Of a stretch of 64,000 nucleotides of DNA, positions 15,529-25,559 are shown one piece after another. Under the pieces are notes generated by a model. It was not told where the DNA came from. It saw only the letters and a program-made list of their open reading frames with translations, and did not search any database. How positions within the stretch are numbered: the stretch's first letter is position 1; each line of letters opens with the position of its first letter. The translations under genes were made by a program, and so were the position numbers. Origin of the DNA: Thiothrix sp. UBA5583 (GTDB lineage: Bacteria; Pseudomonadota; Gammaproteobacteria; Thiotrichales; Thiotrichaceae); contig DILV01000023.1 in NCBI GenBank assembly GCA_002425225.1, forward strand, positions 92,804-156,803, in the 5' to 3' direction.

Positions 15529-16458
15529 ATGACCACACAAGGACACAGCATTTACTTTGCGGAATTGGGCAACCCGGCGGGTATTCCGCTGTTATTCGTC
15601 CACGGCGGCCCCGGTTCCGGCTACAACCCTGCCCACGCTGACCTCCTGTATCCACAAGGCTTCCGCATCATCCAGTTTGACCAGCGTGGTTGCGGGCGTT
15701 CCACCCCCGGCGGCAGGCTGCTCGGCAACCGCACCTGCGACCTGCTGCGGGACATGGAACACCTGCGCCAACACCTCAGCATCGCGCAATGGGTCATCTA
15801 TGGCGGTTCGTGGGGGGCAACACTGGCGCTCGAATACGCCAAACACTATCCGCAACAGGTGCTGGGTTTGCTGTTGCGTGGTGCGTTTCTCGCCCGCCAG
15901 CAGGACTGGGAATGGTTCAGCCTGCCACAGGGGGTGGCGCAACAGTTTCCCGCTGCTTATCAGGCATTGCTGCACGCCTTGCAGGTACGGCCAGGGGAAA
16001 ACCCGGTCAACAGCCTGTACCGGCATCTGCTCAACCCGCGTCTGGCAACGGAAACCGCCTACCGTTACGCTTTGGCGTGGGATGGCTGGGAAGCCGCCGT
16101 GATGGGCTTGCCAGCCCCCCGTTGCAACCCCGACCCGGCAAGCTGGCAGGCACGCATCAATCGTGCCCGTGTGTACAGCCACTATGCGTGTCGGCAGTTT
16201 TTCCTGCCCACAGCAGGGGTACTGCCGGGGCTGGAACGTATCCAGCATCTGCCGCTACTGCTGGTGCATGGACGGCATGACCGGGTTTGCCGTTATGTCG
16301 GGGCGCAAATGCTGGCAACGGCCTTGCCCAAGGCGCAACTCATTCCCGTAGCAGCCGGGCATGGCTTGCATGAAGCCGCCTTGCAACAGGCACTGGCAGA
16401 AGCCGCCAGCAAACTATTCCAGCATTTGCACAGAACAATAGACAACACCACCCATTAA
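15529..16458 (+). CDS. pip: Prolyl iminopeptidase (proline aminopeptidase)
   Basis: A 309-residue alpha/beta-hydrolase that removes N-terminal proline from peptides in the cytoplasm. Diagnostic features: oxyanion HGGPGSGYNPAH, FDQRGCGRSTPGG, nucleophile elbow GGSWGATLALEYA, late Asp in LVHGRHDRVC, and GHGLHE with the catalytic His. An in-frame TTG (15511) and GTG (15514) lie upstream, but the phased GGTTGG repeat there makes ATG 15529 more likely. Slightly shorter than the usual ~315-320 residues. Orientation is the same as the ABC gene upstream but a hairpin separates them. Confidence 0.88.
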   Translation: MTTQGHSIYFAELGNPAGIPLLFVHGGPGSGYNPAHADLLYPQGFRIIQFDQRGCGRSTPGGRLLGNRTCDLLRDMEHLRQHLSIAQWVIYGGSWGATLALEYAKHYPQQVLGLLLRGAFLARQQDWEWFSLPQGVAQQFPAAYQALLHALQVRPGENPVNSLYRHLLNPRLATETAYRYALAWDGWEAAVMGLPAPRCNPDPASWQARINRARVYSHYACRQFFLPTAGVLPGLERIQHLPLLLVHGRHDRVCRYVGAQMLATALPKAQLIPVAAGHGLHEAALQQALAEAASKLFQHLHRTIDNTTH

Positions 16459-16624
16459 GCGATTAAAGAAACGTGAATTCAAGCAATACGTGTTTAAAAC
16501 CATGTTCATGCACGATTCACTTGCGCAAATATTATTCATTGGCATAAGATTGTCTGGCGAGCGCGAGTGATAGCAATAACACAGCATATAAAGACGAACA
16601 TACAAAAACGGGGGCTTGACGGGG

Positions 16625-17155
16625 ATGCAAAAGCAAAGAATTGCGTTAGTGGCTCATGACAACCTGAAGCCAATATTGTTGAGCTGGGTCAAAGAAAACC
16701 GGCAGGTGTTGGCTGGTTGTGAATTGTTTGCAACCGGTACAACCGGCAAGCTGCTACAGGAACATACCGGGTTGGATGTGATTTGCCTGTTGAGCGGCCC
16801 TTATGGTGGCGACCAGCAGATTGGCGCAAAAATTTCCGAAGGCACAATTGATATACTGATTTTTTTCTGGGATCCGCTGAGTCCTGTTCCGCATGATGCC
16901 GATGTCAAAGCGCTGCTACGTATGGCGACTCTGATGAATATCCCTGTTGCCAACAACCAGAGCACCGCAGATTGTGTGCTGGCAATGCTGCAACTGGACA
17001 AACCCTCGCACAGCGGCGTGCTGTATCAACATCCGGCAACCCATTATTCCGCCCGCTTCATGCTGCCCCAACCTGCCAAGACGAAATATGCCCAGACGGA
17101 GGGGAAGGTGAAGTACAAATTTTCTCCAGCACGTTCAGTAAATCCTGCGCATTGA
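16625..17155 (+). CDS. mgsA: Methylglyoxal synthase
   Basis: A 176-residue cytoplasmic enzyme converting dihydroxyacetone phosphate to methylglyoxal and phosphate. The sequence follows E. coli Mgs[37 protein letters not shown] with the catalytic aspartate, [25 protein letters not shown], and [11 protein letters not shown]. The C-terminus carries ~25 extra residues beyond E. coli MgsA; these overlap, tail to tail, the end of the histidine kinase gene on the other strand (17058-17155). An in-frame TTG at 16616 exists, but ATG 16625 gives the usual N-terminus. Confidence 0.92.
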   Translation: MQKQRIALVAHDNLKPILLSWVKENRQVLAGCELFATGTTGKLLQEHTGLDVICLLSGPYGGDQQIGAKISEGTIDILIFFWDPLSPVPHDADVKALLRMATLMNIPVANNQSTADCVLAMLQLDKPSHSGVLYQHPATHYSARFMLPQPAKTKYAQTEGKVKYKFSPARSVNPAH

Positions 17156-18746
17156 AGGGTTTGCTCATGAAACCATCCATGCCCGCTTCCTGACAACGTA
17201 CCCGGTCGCCGTGCATGGCATTAGCCGTCAGGGCAATGATGGGGGTGCGGGACAATTGCCGGGTGTCTTCATGCTGACGGATGCGGGTGGTGGCTTCCAG
17301 CCCATCCATGACAGGCATTTGTACATCCATCAAAATGATGTCGTGAGTGCCGCTTTGCCATTTGTCGACCGCTTCGCTGCCATTTTCAGCTACGGTCACT
17401 TTATGCCCAACCTTGTTGAGCAGGCGCACTGCCAACATCCGATTGACGGCATTGTCTTCTGCCAACAAGATATTGAGCGGACGTTCGGTCTGAACCAGTT
17501 GCGACGGCTTGCCCTGTACGGGTGTTTTGGCTGTCGCTGCCAGCAGGAATGGGATGCTGAAATGGAAAATGCTGCCATGCCCCAGATCGCTGTCCACCTG
17601 CAATTTCCCCCCCATCATGGCAATCAGTTGTGAGGAAATGGTCAAACCCAAGCCCGTCCCCCCATAGCGGCGGGTAATGGAGCTGTCCGCCTGCTGAAAG
17701 GGTTGGAAAATGCTGGCCTGCTTTTCCTGCGGAATGCCGATGCCGGTATCGCGTACTGCAAACAGCAGGTTGGCTTGCCCGGCGGGTGCACCACTTTGCG
17801 GGGAAATGTTGACAGTGACTTCGCCATGCTCAGTGAACTTGATGGCATTCCCCACCAGATTAATCATGACTTGTCGTAAACGCCCTGCATCGCCTTGCAG
17901 TTCGTTAGGTACACCTGCGGCGATTTCCCAATGGAAAGCCAGTGATTTCTCCTGCGCCCGCACTGCCAGTGGTGTGAACGTATCCTGTAACAGGTTTTTC
18001 AGGTGGAAAGGTGCAGGGCTGAGTGCCAGCGTACCCGCTTCGATGCGTGAAAAATCGAGGATTTCATTGATGATGTCCAACAATGCCCGTGAGGATGACT
18101 TGATCATGCCCAGGTATTCGCGCTGGGTATCGGTTGCTTCGCTATACAACATCAGGTCGGTCAGGCCAATCACCCCATTCATGGGAGTGCGGATTTCATG
18201 GCTGATCATCGCCAGAAATTCACTTTTAGCTTTGCTGGCTTTTTCTGCCGCTTCCTTGGCTTGCAGGGCTTCACGACGGGCCTCTTCCAGATCGGCGTGT
18301 TGCAAACAGGCCAGACAAGCCGTTTCCAGCCGTTTCAAGACCAGCCCCAAGGCGAGCAAGTGGGATTCAGGCAGAGGTGGATCACGCAACAACACCAGCA
18401 AGCCACTCGCACCAATCGGCAGGAAATGGTAACTCATGGTATCGGTGACAATGATTTCACCGGGTTTTTTAGCCTGCCAGCCATTGAGGGCAAGCTGTTG
18501 CAAATGTGCCGCCATGACAGGCTGGCAATCTGCCAACGGTACATTCAATGCCGGGTAGCTATAGCAAGGTGCAGGCACTGTTTGGCTGGGCGATTTGCCA
18601 AACAGCCATACATAACCGCTACGGCAGTTGAGCAGTTTCAAGGCTGGCGGTAGAAACTTGCGTAACATGATGCGCAAATCCAGATCCTGACCAACCAGCA
18701 AAGCCAGTGCATACTGGATGGAAACCAGCTCCAGGGTCGATGTCAT
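17058..18746 (-). CDS. Hybrid sensor histidine kinase with receiver domain
   Basis: A 562-residue protein without clear membrane segments. Residues 1-150 are a GAF-like but unrecognised sensory region; a coiled helix (150-172) leads to the phosphoacceptor helix [15 protein letters not shown] (His183). The ATPase domain has N-box [12 protein letters not shown]1 DTGIGI and G2 GGTGLGL. A receiver domain begins at [11 protein letters not shown] with phosphoacceptor in [12 protein letters not shown] and conserved Lys in the final FMSKPF. It overlaps the upstream FIST gene by 4 nt, so FIST protein and kinase are surely a signalling pair. No output regulator is adjacent; the internal receiver may signal to a separate Hpt protein. 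Confidence 0.9.
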   Translation of the reverse strand: MTSTLELVSIQYALALLVGQDLDLRIMLRKFLPPALKLLNCRSGYVWLFGKSPSQTVPAPCYSYPALNVPLADCQPVMAAHLQQLALNGWQAKKPGEIIVTDTMSYHFLPIGASGLLVLLRDPPLPESHLLALGLVLKRLETACLACLQHADLEEARREALQAKEAAEKASKAKSEFLAMISHEIRTPMNGVIGLTDLMLYSEATDTQREYLGMIKSSSRALLDIINEILDFSRIEAGTLALSPAPFHLKNLLQDTFTPLAVRAQEKSLAFHWEIAAGVPNELQGDAGRLRQVMINLVGNAIKFTEHGEVTVNISPQSGAPAGQANLLFAVRDTGIGIPQEKQASIFQPFQQADSSITRRYGGTGLGLTISSQLIAMMGGKLQVDSDLGHGSIFHFSIPFLLAATAKTPVQGKPSQLVQTERPLNILLAEDNAVNRMLAVRLLNKVGHKVTVAENGSEAVDKWQSGTHDIILMDVQMPVMDGLEATTRIRQHEDTRQLSRTPIIALTANAMHGDRVRCQEAGMDGFMSKPFNAQDLLNVLEKICTSPSPPSGHISSWQVGAA

Positions 18747-19891
18747 GCTGTAGTCCCTGAACCAAGCGTCCCCAGCACGATGGTCTTGTTAAACAGTTCC
18801 AGACAGGAATTGTCCGCATCAGCAATTTCGCCCAGTGACATGGCACCAATCAGTGGCGTACCCTGCGGCAGACAAGACTGGATGTTGCCGAGTTCTTCCT
18901 CAAAACGTTCCTGTAAAAACAGGGTGCGGCTGATACAGTCAAACAATAATCCCATACAAGGGTCTGGTAGGTGCTGCATGGCCGTTTGGGCACAACGCTG
19001 GGAGGCTTCCAGCAAAGTATCGGCGTCACCCTTGAGGATGTAAATGATGTGATTGGCGGGTACTTCACCCACACAAACCAGCGTATTGTCATTGCGGAAC
19101 AAGGGGTCACGCACCACCACATCGGCTTTCAGCCTGTCCAACCCGAAGGGGTAGGCTTTTGCCAAGTCGAAAAACTCATGCTCACTGAAACGCTTGCCAC
19201 TATCGGCTTCCACCACCTCGCGGTAAATCTCGAAGGCAGGGCGGTAATCCAGCGTGGTGATGGTGTTGTTATACGCACCTGTCACCACAAAAGGCCCGGC
19301 AAATTTGTGCCAGCCGTGATCAATACCAATGCCAACCGGCAGGTTGATGGCGGTAATCTGTGCGCAATCTACCAGCAACCCCTGATTACTGAACAAACAG
19401 GGTTTCTGTTCGAAACTGAGTGAGCCAGCGCCACCACCGAGGTACGGGCAACTGCTGCCAAGGACTTCATACAGGCTTTCCAGCACCGCCGAAATGCGCT
19501 TGCTCAGGCCATCCACCAGTGTGATCAGGGTCTCGCCGGGAGTAATGCTGCCAGAGAGGCTTTCAGCTTGAGCGAAATAGTCGGCATCCGGGTCAGACAG
19601 CCTGTCAATATGCTGGACATTGGCATTAACCGGCAAACCACAAACGATGCTGCCACGTTTGAGGGTATGCCCTTCTGCAATGATTTCAGGAAAAATGCCG
19701 CCGAAGACAGGTACAGGCAAGCTACGCAAGCGGGCATCTGCCTGGGCTGGAGTCAGCCCATTCGCATCACAAGCCAGCACAAACAGGCTTTTGGCTCCAG
19801 CGATGATAGCGGTATTGATGTTATGGAACAGTTGGTCAGTAGTACCACGATGGTCGACCAGAATCATGGGTGAGGTGCATTTGTTGTTCAT
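18743..19891 (-). CDS. FIST sensory domain protein
   Basis: A 382-residue soluble protein with FIST N (residues ~25-220) and FIST C (~225-365) domains, recognised by AKSLFVLACDANGL, GGGAGSLSFEQ and the C-terminal PLIGAMSLGEIA block. FIST domains occur in signalling proteins and are thought to bind small ligands such as amino acids. Translationally coupled to the hybrid histidine kinase (ATGA overlap at 18743-18746), for which it is the likely cytoplasmic ligand sensor. Ligand unknown. Confidence 0.85.
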   Translation of the reverse strand: MNNKCTSPMILVDHRGTTDQLFHNINTAIIAGAKSLFVLACDANGLTPAQADARLRSLPVPVFGGIFPEIIAEGHTLKRGSIVCGLPVNANVQHIDRLSDPDADYFAQAESLSGSITPGETLITLVDGLSKRISAVLESLYEVLGSSCPYLGGGAGSLSFEQKPCLFSNQGLLVDCAQITAINLPVGIGIDHGWHKFAGPFVVTGAYNNTITTLDYRPAFEIYREVVEADSGKRFSEHEFFDLAKAYPFGLDRLKADVVVRDPLFRNDNTLVCVGEVPANHIIYILKGDADTLLEASQRCAQTAMQHLPDPCMGLLFDCISRTLFLQERFEEELGNIQSCLPQGTPLIGAMSLGEIADADNSCLELFNKTIVLGTLGSGTTA

Positions 19892-20055
19892 GTTGTTGCC
19901 TGCCGGGAATGACTGTAGTTATGAAGTGAAGACCCGCTCACATTCTATACATTACATTTGCTTTACAACAGCTTGAGGCGACACACGGCAGGATGGGTTC
20001 AGGGTAGGGAAAGGGCTGCTTGCTTCCTCAAGCAAGGCAACGTTTCAAGCAAAAA

Positions 20056-20107
20056 TGTTACAGTTGCATAAATTTTGACAATCATTAGATTTTCTGCAAT
20101 TGTAACA
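20056..20107 (+). promoter_or_regulatory. Interrupted inverted repeat around a -35-like element
   Basis: TGTTACAGTTGCA (20056-20068) and TGCAATTGTAACA (20095-20107) are 13-bp inverted arms with one mismatch. TTGACA (20075-20080) lies between the arms and a poor -10 (AATTGT, 20098) would overlap the right arm. The only long gap here (19892-20136, 245 nt) is otherwise featureless. The pattern suits an operator controlling the large haem lipoprotein gene. Confidence 0.5.
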
Positions 20108-20136
20108 AAATGTTTTATTGCGAGGGAGTCAGGGTC

Positions 20137-23100
20137 ATGACAACGCTGTCAGGCTACCGTTTTTGGTGGGTATCTGTTTGTCTGCTCATGCTGGCGGGTT
20201 GCATATCACCCGACAATGCTACCGTTGAGGGGGCTGGCACTCCCGATGTTACCCAGTGCAGCACCATCCCCGGTGTGGCTGATGGCGCAGACTTTGAGCC
20301 GCAAACAGCAACGGTACATGGCAGTGACGGGCGAACCCACCCCGACCTGTTCTATATTGCCTGGGCGCAACTGGATAACCGCACCGACCTGCGATTCCCC
20401 GGCAAAGGTTATGACGATGTGGGCTTTGAAGACAAACTGCTGGTTAGCCGTCGTGATCCTGAAGGCAAATACAATACCTGGCAGGTATGGCCGCCGCTGG
20501 ACAATGACTGCAAGGATACTGAAAAAGTCCGTATCCACAGTTTTGATGTAGCCCCTGATGGCAAAAGCCTGTTTGTGTCCATGAGCCGCGAGGAAGCGGA
20601 TAATCCGAACCGCAAGCTGGCGATTTACCGCATGGATATTGCCGCCCAAACCATCAGCAAACTGTCCAAAGACAATTCGGTGGATTTCATGTACCCCACC
20701 TACATCGGCAATGACGCGGCAAGCGGGCATGAAATGTTGCTGGTAGCCAAAACCGTGCAGGACAATGAAATCCCCATCAACTATGCCGCCCGCAGCACGC
20801 TGGCTGATGAGTATGACCGCGCCCCCACGCCACTGATCCACAAGATGGATACGCAAACCGGCGATGTTACCCGGATCGGTTTCAACAATTCCCACCAAAC
20901 TGAACCAATGGTCATGACAGGCCCCGATGACACCAAACTGGTGGTGTTCAACCAGTGGGAACATCAAGAGACCACCAACCGCTTCAGTTTGTGGAAAATG
21001 CAGATTGATGGCAGTGACAATTTCACCTTTTTCGGACAAGAAGCCTCCACCGATCGTGGCAACCAGGATTTGTACTCGCCACGGGTGGTACGCTCCGGCA
21101 AATACGCAGGTTACGTGCTGATGGGGCAAAGGGCGCGTAGCAACCACCCCTTTGTGTCGGAAGGCCATATCCTCATGACCAAGCGCGAGCATCTGGATTT
21201 GCGCAGCGACAAGGTGTTTCTGGGGAAAATGGATGGCAGCAGCGGTGTTGACCAACATATTGCCCGCACGCCGGAACATTACAACGACCAGAGTTTTACG
21301 TATGCCTACCGGGCGTCGTCTGACCACAGCTATGGCATTTACGTGAAAGATTTTCCGGCGAATGTCACTGACCCACTGGATAACACGCCAGGCACGCTGA
21401 TCATCCAGAATAATGACTACCATTTTATGCAGCCGCGCAGCTTCTATCCCCCGACCAGCCAGACGGTTGCACCGGGCGAAGGTGACATCGGTGAAAACCG
21501 GGTATCGTTTACCAACACCCATTTGAATGGCAAATCCGGTTTTCTGGTGCAGAACCTTGGGCAATCGGACAATGGCGTGCAACATCAGCTCGATAATATC
21601 CCGCCCACTGATTTGCGTTTGCAATTCTTCATTCCATCCCACCACTTTGCCCATTCCAATGCAGTTGGCATGAAAAACAGCCAGGAAATGAGTATTCCTG
21701 CCAGTGATTTCATTCAGCCGGAAACCGATGGCTCACTTGGTGTGGTGATGAAAAACGGCTTGTATGTATGGAAAGTACACAAACGCTTTGAGCATACCGA
21801 TGCTGCCGGGGCGAAACAGGATATTTGGGTTCCGGTACGTGCCGAGCGCCAAGAGGTCAGTTTCGTTCCCAACCGGGTAAATGCCTGTAACCAGTGCCAT
21901 CAGGAACGCAATCAGGCCAATATCGACAAATACGCCACTTATAATTCCATCGCTGCCCAGAAAATGCAGGGCGACTTGAGCAATGTGCTGGGTACGGACA
22001 AGGACATCAGCACCTACAACGCCAGTGAGGATGTGCCTGATTTCCACCGTGACATCGTGCCGTTGCTGGCAAAACGGGGAAACAATGGTGGTCAGTCCTG
22101 CGTGGATTGCCACAATGCCAAGGACAAACTCAACCTGTCGAATACCACGGGGACATCCAGTATCAATTCCACCTTCCGCAACCTGTTGGCGGGTGCTCAC
22201 AAGCGCAGTGATGGTAATGGGGTTGTGCCATTCCTGATTGACTCGATCAATCCGCTGGGGATGGATGACAGTTACAAGCCCGCCCCGTTCCTGTGGAGCC
22301 TGTTGCTGAACAATGACCTGAGTGTGCCACCAGAGACAGGCTACCCCAATGCAGCCAGCCGTGCCCTTGACCGTGCCGGGGATTATGGTGCTGCCTATGA
22401 TGCTGTCGTGGAAACGGATATTGCTGCCATCAATACCCAGTATGATCACAGCAAGCACTGGTCGGCGGAAGATTTGCAGGCATTCATCACTTATACCACC
22501 ACACAAATTCCCGTGGGATTGTCTGACCGTATCACCTTCAAGACAAACAGTATCTCCCGCACTACCCCTGCCGCGCAGAAAGCCTACCAGTCCATGGTCA
22601 GGCAGTGTTTCAGTTGCCACAGTAACAATCAGGGGGGAATTGATACGGCAGGTGTCCCCTTGCTCAAACGTTATATTTCGACCACCTGGCTGAAAGACCC
22701 TGATACCCGTTTCGTCATCGACAGTCATATGGAAAAACTGGATGGCGACCGCTTCTCGCAATACACTTGGATCAGCAACTTGACCAACGACATGAATCGA
22801 ACCTTGCTGTCTGCTACTCAGCGGATCGACTTCAGCAAACCAGACGATTCCGAACTGCTGGTGTATGCACGTGGGGGCAAGGATGCGGATGGCGCATCCG
22901 GTGCATTCCACAGCAATGTTTCACCAAGCCATCCGGGCCTTGCCATTTCCTCGGAAGATTATCTGGCGTTGGCAAACTGGGTGAAAGGCGTTGCTGGCAG
23001 CAATCAGTCACCGGGCATTACCACCAACGTTCCGAATATTACCTTGAAGGAATATGACGACCCCTCCTACCTGAAAGATCCGCTCACAGGTGATCCGCTT

Positions 23101-24255
23101 GCCATTCAATGGGCTGACCCGGATGCAGGGGATTTGTCACAGGCATTCATCAACGGCAGCGGTACAACGACCCATAGCTTTAACGACACCATGCTAGCAC
23201 TGGAATACCAGTCGTTTACCAGCGCCAAACTACGAACTTACGCCATTCTCGGTGATCGTGGTGCGCAAAATCTTGAGTTCAAGGTAACGGACGGTCAGAC
23301 ATGGAGTGCTGTACAGCAAGTCCCTGTCACCGTCACCAGTGACTATCAGGTTCCCCGCCCTGCTAGCGCATTACCCAACTTCTACGCCTTCTACACGGTG
23401 CGGGCAACCGGTGAGTTGCACAAGGTGGATGCCAGCGGCACCGACACGCTGGTTGGTATCATCCCCAATTACAACGGTAAAACCTGGACAACAGTTTACC
23501 GCCGCGCTGACAAAGGCTGGCTGTATTTCGTGGAACAAGCTGCGCAGGTTATCCATGTGGTGGATGAGACTAATGCCAGTTACCTGTTCAATATCCAGCT
23601 TGACCACTCCTACAACAAGGATTCCGACACTCACAAACAGACAGTTTATCTGATCTGGTGGCGGCCTGCGGAAGGCAACCGTCCTGGTGAGTTGCAAGGC
23701 TTGCTGGAAAGCAAATTGAGCAAATACAAGAATGGTGATTTCTATGTAGGCTTGGGCGATGGTGAAGCACCTACCAGTGGAACCAGCCAAACCTTCAAAC
23801 TGGACAGTTATCGCACCAAACTGGTGGATGGCGGTAATACGGTTGGGGTGTATGTATGGCGACGTGCCACTTTCATGACCAAGTGGAACAATAATGCAGC
23901 AGATGCTGGAGCAATTGACCGCGTAAACGTATTGAATCTGGAAACAGGCAAGGCCAAACCACTGGCAGAGTACCGTTTCGCTGCAAAAACCGTGGATGGC
24001 GTGGACTATCCTGCCGCCGATTACCTGAACGTGCGGGCGCTTGCCGTGGCAGAAGATGGCGCATTCTACGGGTTCAACAAGGATCTGAATCAGGAGGTCA
24101 AGATTTTCAACTTTGACCCACTGGAGGGTATCCAGCAGCCTGTTGCCAACGTTCCGGCAAGCATCAAGGCATTGCTGAACGACCCGGTAACTTACGCCAC
24201 ACCGTTTCTGGTGGTTGAACCACGCCCAATCACCCCACCACCCGCCAGCCCGTAG
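20137..24255 (+). CDS. Large tri-haem lipoprotein, hydrazine synthase alpha-like
   Basis: A 1372-residue predicted lipoprotein (lipobox MLAGC near residue 22; ATG 20137 chosen because of GGGAG upstream and because it starts the signal sequence). The first ~430 residues look like a beta-propeller of the TolB/HzsA type (e.g. IHSFDVAPDGKSLFVSMSR). Three haem c sites follow: CNQCH (Cys584), CVDCH (Cys655) and CFSCH (Cys824). The last third has no haem and looks like another beta-rich domain. Order and size resemble the hydrazine-synthase-alpha-like proteins of non-anammox bacteria, whose roles are unknown. Followed after 11 nt by an outer-membrane barrel gene, so it is probably anchored in the cell envelope as part of an electron-transfer complex. 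Confidence 0.7.
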   Translation: MTTLSGYRFWWVSVCLLMLAGCISPDNATVEGAGTPDVTQCSTIPGVADGADFEPQTATVHGSDGRTHPDLFYIAWAQLDNRTDLRFPGKGYDDVGFEDKLLVSRRDPEGKYNTWQVWPPLDNDCKDTEKVRIHSFDVAPDGKSLFVSMSREEADNPNRKLAIYRMDIAAQTISKLSKDNSVDFMYPTYIGNDAASGHEMLLVAKTVQDNEIPINYAARSTLADEYDRAPTPLIHKMDTQTGDVTRIGFNNSHQTEPMVMTGPDDTKLVVFNQWEHQETTNRFSLWKMQIDGSDNFTFFGQEASTDRGNQDLYSPRVVRSGKYAGYVLMGQRARSNHPFVSEGHILMTKREHLDLRSDKVFLGKMDGSSGVDQHIARTPEHYNDQSFTYAYRASSDHSYGIYVKDFPANVTDPLDNTPGTLIIQNNDYHFMQPRSFYPPTSQTVAPGEGDIGENRVSFTNTHLNGKSGFLVQNLGQSDNGVQHQLDNIPPTDLRLQFFIPSHHFAHSNAVGMKNSQEMSIPASDFIQPETDGSLGVVMKNGLYVWKVHKRFEHTDAAGAKQDIWVPVRAERQEVSFVPNRVNACNQCHQERNQANIDKYATYNSIAAQKMQGDLSNVLGTDKDISTYNASEDVPDFHRDIVPLLAKRGNNGGQSCVDCHNAKDKLNLSNTTGTSSINSTFRNLLAGAHKRSDGNGVVPFLIDSINPLGMDDSYKPAPFLWSLLLNNDLSVPPETGYPNAASRALDRAGDYGAAYDAVVETDIAAINTQYDHSKHWSAEDLQAFITYTTTQIPVGLSDRITFKTNSISRTTPAAQKAYQSMVRQCFSCHSNNQGGIDTAGVPLLKRYISTTWLKDPDTRFVIDSHMEKLDGDRFSQYTWISNLTNDMNRTLLSATQRIDFSKPDDSELLVYARGGKDADGASGAFHSNVSPSHPGLAISSEDYLALANWVKGVAGSNQSPGITTNVPNITLKEYDDPSYLKDPLTGDPLAIQWADPDAGDLSQAFINGSGTTTHSFNDTMLALEYQSFTSAKLRTYAILGDRGAQNLEFKVTDGQTWSAVQQVPVTVTSDYQVPRPASALPNFYAFYTVRATGELHKVDASGTDTLVGIIPNYNGKTWTTVYRRADKGWLYFVEQAAQVIHVVDETNASYLFNIQLDHSYNKDSDTHKQTVYLIWWRPAEGNRPGELQGLLESKLSKYKNGDFYVGLGDGEAPTSGTSQTFKLDSYRTKLVDGGNTVGVYVWRRATFMTKWNNNAADAGAIDRVNVLNLETGKAKPLAEYRFAAKTVDGVDYPAADYLNVRALAVAEDGAFYGFNKDLNQEVKIFNFDPLEGIQQPVANVPASIKALLNDPVTYATPFLVVEPRPITPPPASP

Positions 24256-24266
24256 GAGGCAACACG

Positions 24267-24950
24267 ATGCACATGACAAAAATGATGTTTCCGGTTTTGC
24301 TCCTGTTGCCAGCCAGTCTGCTGGCAGGTGGCTTGGGGGGCAACATTGAAACAGGCATTTCTGCCGCCAAAATCGGCGATCTGGGCAAGAGTTACGGGCT
24401 GGAAGCCGGGTATCAGCTAACGCCTGCCCTGCGGACGCGCCTGTCATACTCCACCCTAGATTACCAGACAGACCAAACCTTCGGTTCCATCCGTTTTACG
24501 GAAGAACTGGATCAGAAAAATGCCCGCCTGACGCTGGACTGGTTTCCGCAGCGTAAAGCAGATGGTTTGTATGGCAGTGCAGGTCTGGTTCATTTGGGGG
24601 AGCCAAGCAAACTGGCAGCCACCTTGACCCCCGGATTGAACTACCCGGTGAACGGCGTGGTATACAGTGCGGCACAACTGGGACAAATCAGCGGTACGCT
24701 CGAAACCAGCAAGACCGTACCTTATGCTGGGGTTGGCTATAACCACCATTTTGGCAAAAGCAATGGCAATGGCTGGTATGTGCAGGCGGAAGCCGGAAGC
24801 GTTTTTGGCCTTGATCCGCAACTGAAGATGCAATCCACGGGTGTCTTACCTGGCTTGGCAGATAACCTGAATGCCTACGCTGCACAAGAAAGCACCAAAC
24901 TGAAGGATTCTTATGCTATATATGGGATCACGATTGGCTACCGCTTTTGA
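24267..24950 (+). CDS. Outer-membrane beta-barrel protein
   Basis: A 227-residue exported protein with signal peptide (PASLLAGGLGG) and amphipathic strands, ending in YAIYGITIGYRF, the typical C-terminal Phe signature of outer-membrane barrels. It resembles the YfaZ-like group (GNIETGISAAKIGD, YQLTPALRTRLSYSTLDY, PYAGVGYNHHFG). The gene follows the haem lipoprotein by 11 nt and the membrane protein gene starts 3 nt after it, so the three share an operon; the barrel may be the outer-membrane partner of the cytochrome lipoprotein. Confidence 0.68.
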   Translation: MHMTKMMFPVLLLLPASLLAGGLGGNIETGISAAKIGDLGKSYGLEAGYQLTPALRTRLSYSTLDYQTDQTFGSIRFTEELDQKNARLTLDWFPQRKADGLYGSAGLVHLGEPSKLAATLTPGLNYPVNGVVYSAAQLGQISGTLETSKTVPYAGVGYNHHFGKSNGNGWYVQAEAGSVFGLDPQLKMQSTGVLPGLADNLNAYAAQESTKLKDSYAIYGITIGYRF

Positions 24951-24953
24951 CCA

Positions 24954-25559
24954 TTGAAACTATCATTCCTGTACCCACTCCTGACCAGCATGGTGATGAC
25001 CGCCAGTATCATGCTGGCAGCTTTCCACCTGCTGCTGCATACCCAGCGCCCGGAGATCAGCCCTGAGTTGCAGGCCAGCAGCCAGTGGGTATGGCAATAT
25101 CTATTGCATGATTCCGCACTAAACCTACCCAACACCAGCTTGCTGGACATGTCTGCCCGCCGCCACATGCTGGATGTAAAACGCATCCTTGCTACGTTCC
25201 AGCAAGCCGCCTTATTGCTGGCTGCCGTCGGTGGGCTACTGCTGATCTTGCAAGCTCGGCCTGCCGCCAATTTGCGGCGCTTGCTGGACTGGTCAGGCAG
25301 AATGGGAATGAGCCTCATGGCAGTCGGCATGGTCGCGGCAAGCGTGGATTTCCGCTGGGCATTCATCCTGCTGCACAAGCTGCTGTTTCTGGAGAGAACT
25401 TGGGTATTCCCGGATGACAGCCTGCTGATCCGCCTGTTTCCGCTGGAATATTTTCAACAATTCTTTTTGTACTGGGTATTTTTGTGTGTAATGAGCTTCC
25501 TGCTATTGTTGCTGACAGCTCATTTTTGGCGGACACCCCATGCACATCCAGATACATGA
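24954..25559 (+). CDS. DUF1461 integral membrane protein
   Basis: A 201-residue inner-membrane protein with four hydrophobic segments (near 8-26, 83-100, 120-135 and 170-190). The stretch MLDVKRI and the later FPDDSLLIRLFPLEYFQQFF are the conserved elements of the DUF1461 family. TTG at 24954 is the only suitable start. Function of the family is unknown. It overlaps the next gene by 20 nt, and the initiation region directly follows the barrel gene stop, so translational coupling is likely on both sides. Confidence 0.75.
   Translation: MKLSFLYPLLTSMVMTASIMLAAFHLLLHTQRPEISPELQASSQWVWQYLLHDSALNLPNTSLLDMSARRHMLDVKRILATFQQAALLLAAVGGLLLILQARPAANLRRLLDWSGRMGMSLMAVGMVAASVDFRWAFILLHKLLFLERTWVFPDDSLLIRLFPLEYFQQFFLYWVFLCVMSFLLLLLTAHFWRTPHAHPDT

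Noticed and set aside
20206..24447. Long minus-strand open frames (482, 392 and 358 codons) opposite the haem lipoprotein
   Set aside because: They result from the codon pattern of the plus-strand gene, which has signal sequence and three CxxCH sites; no motifs on the minus strand.
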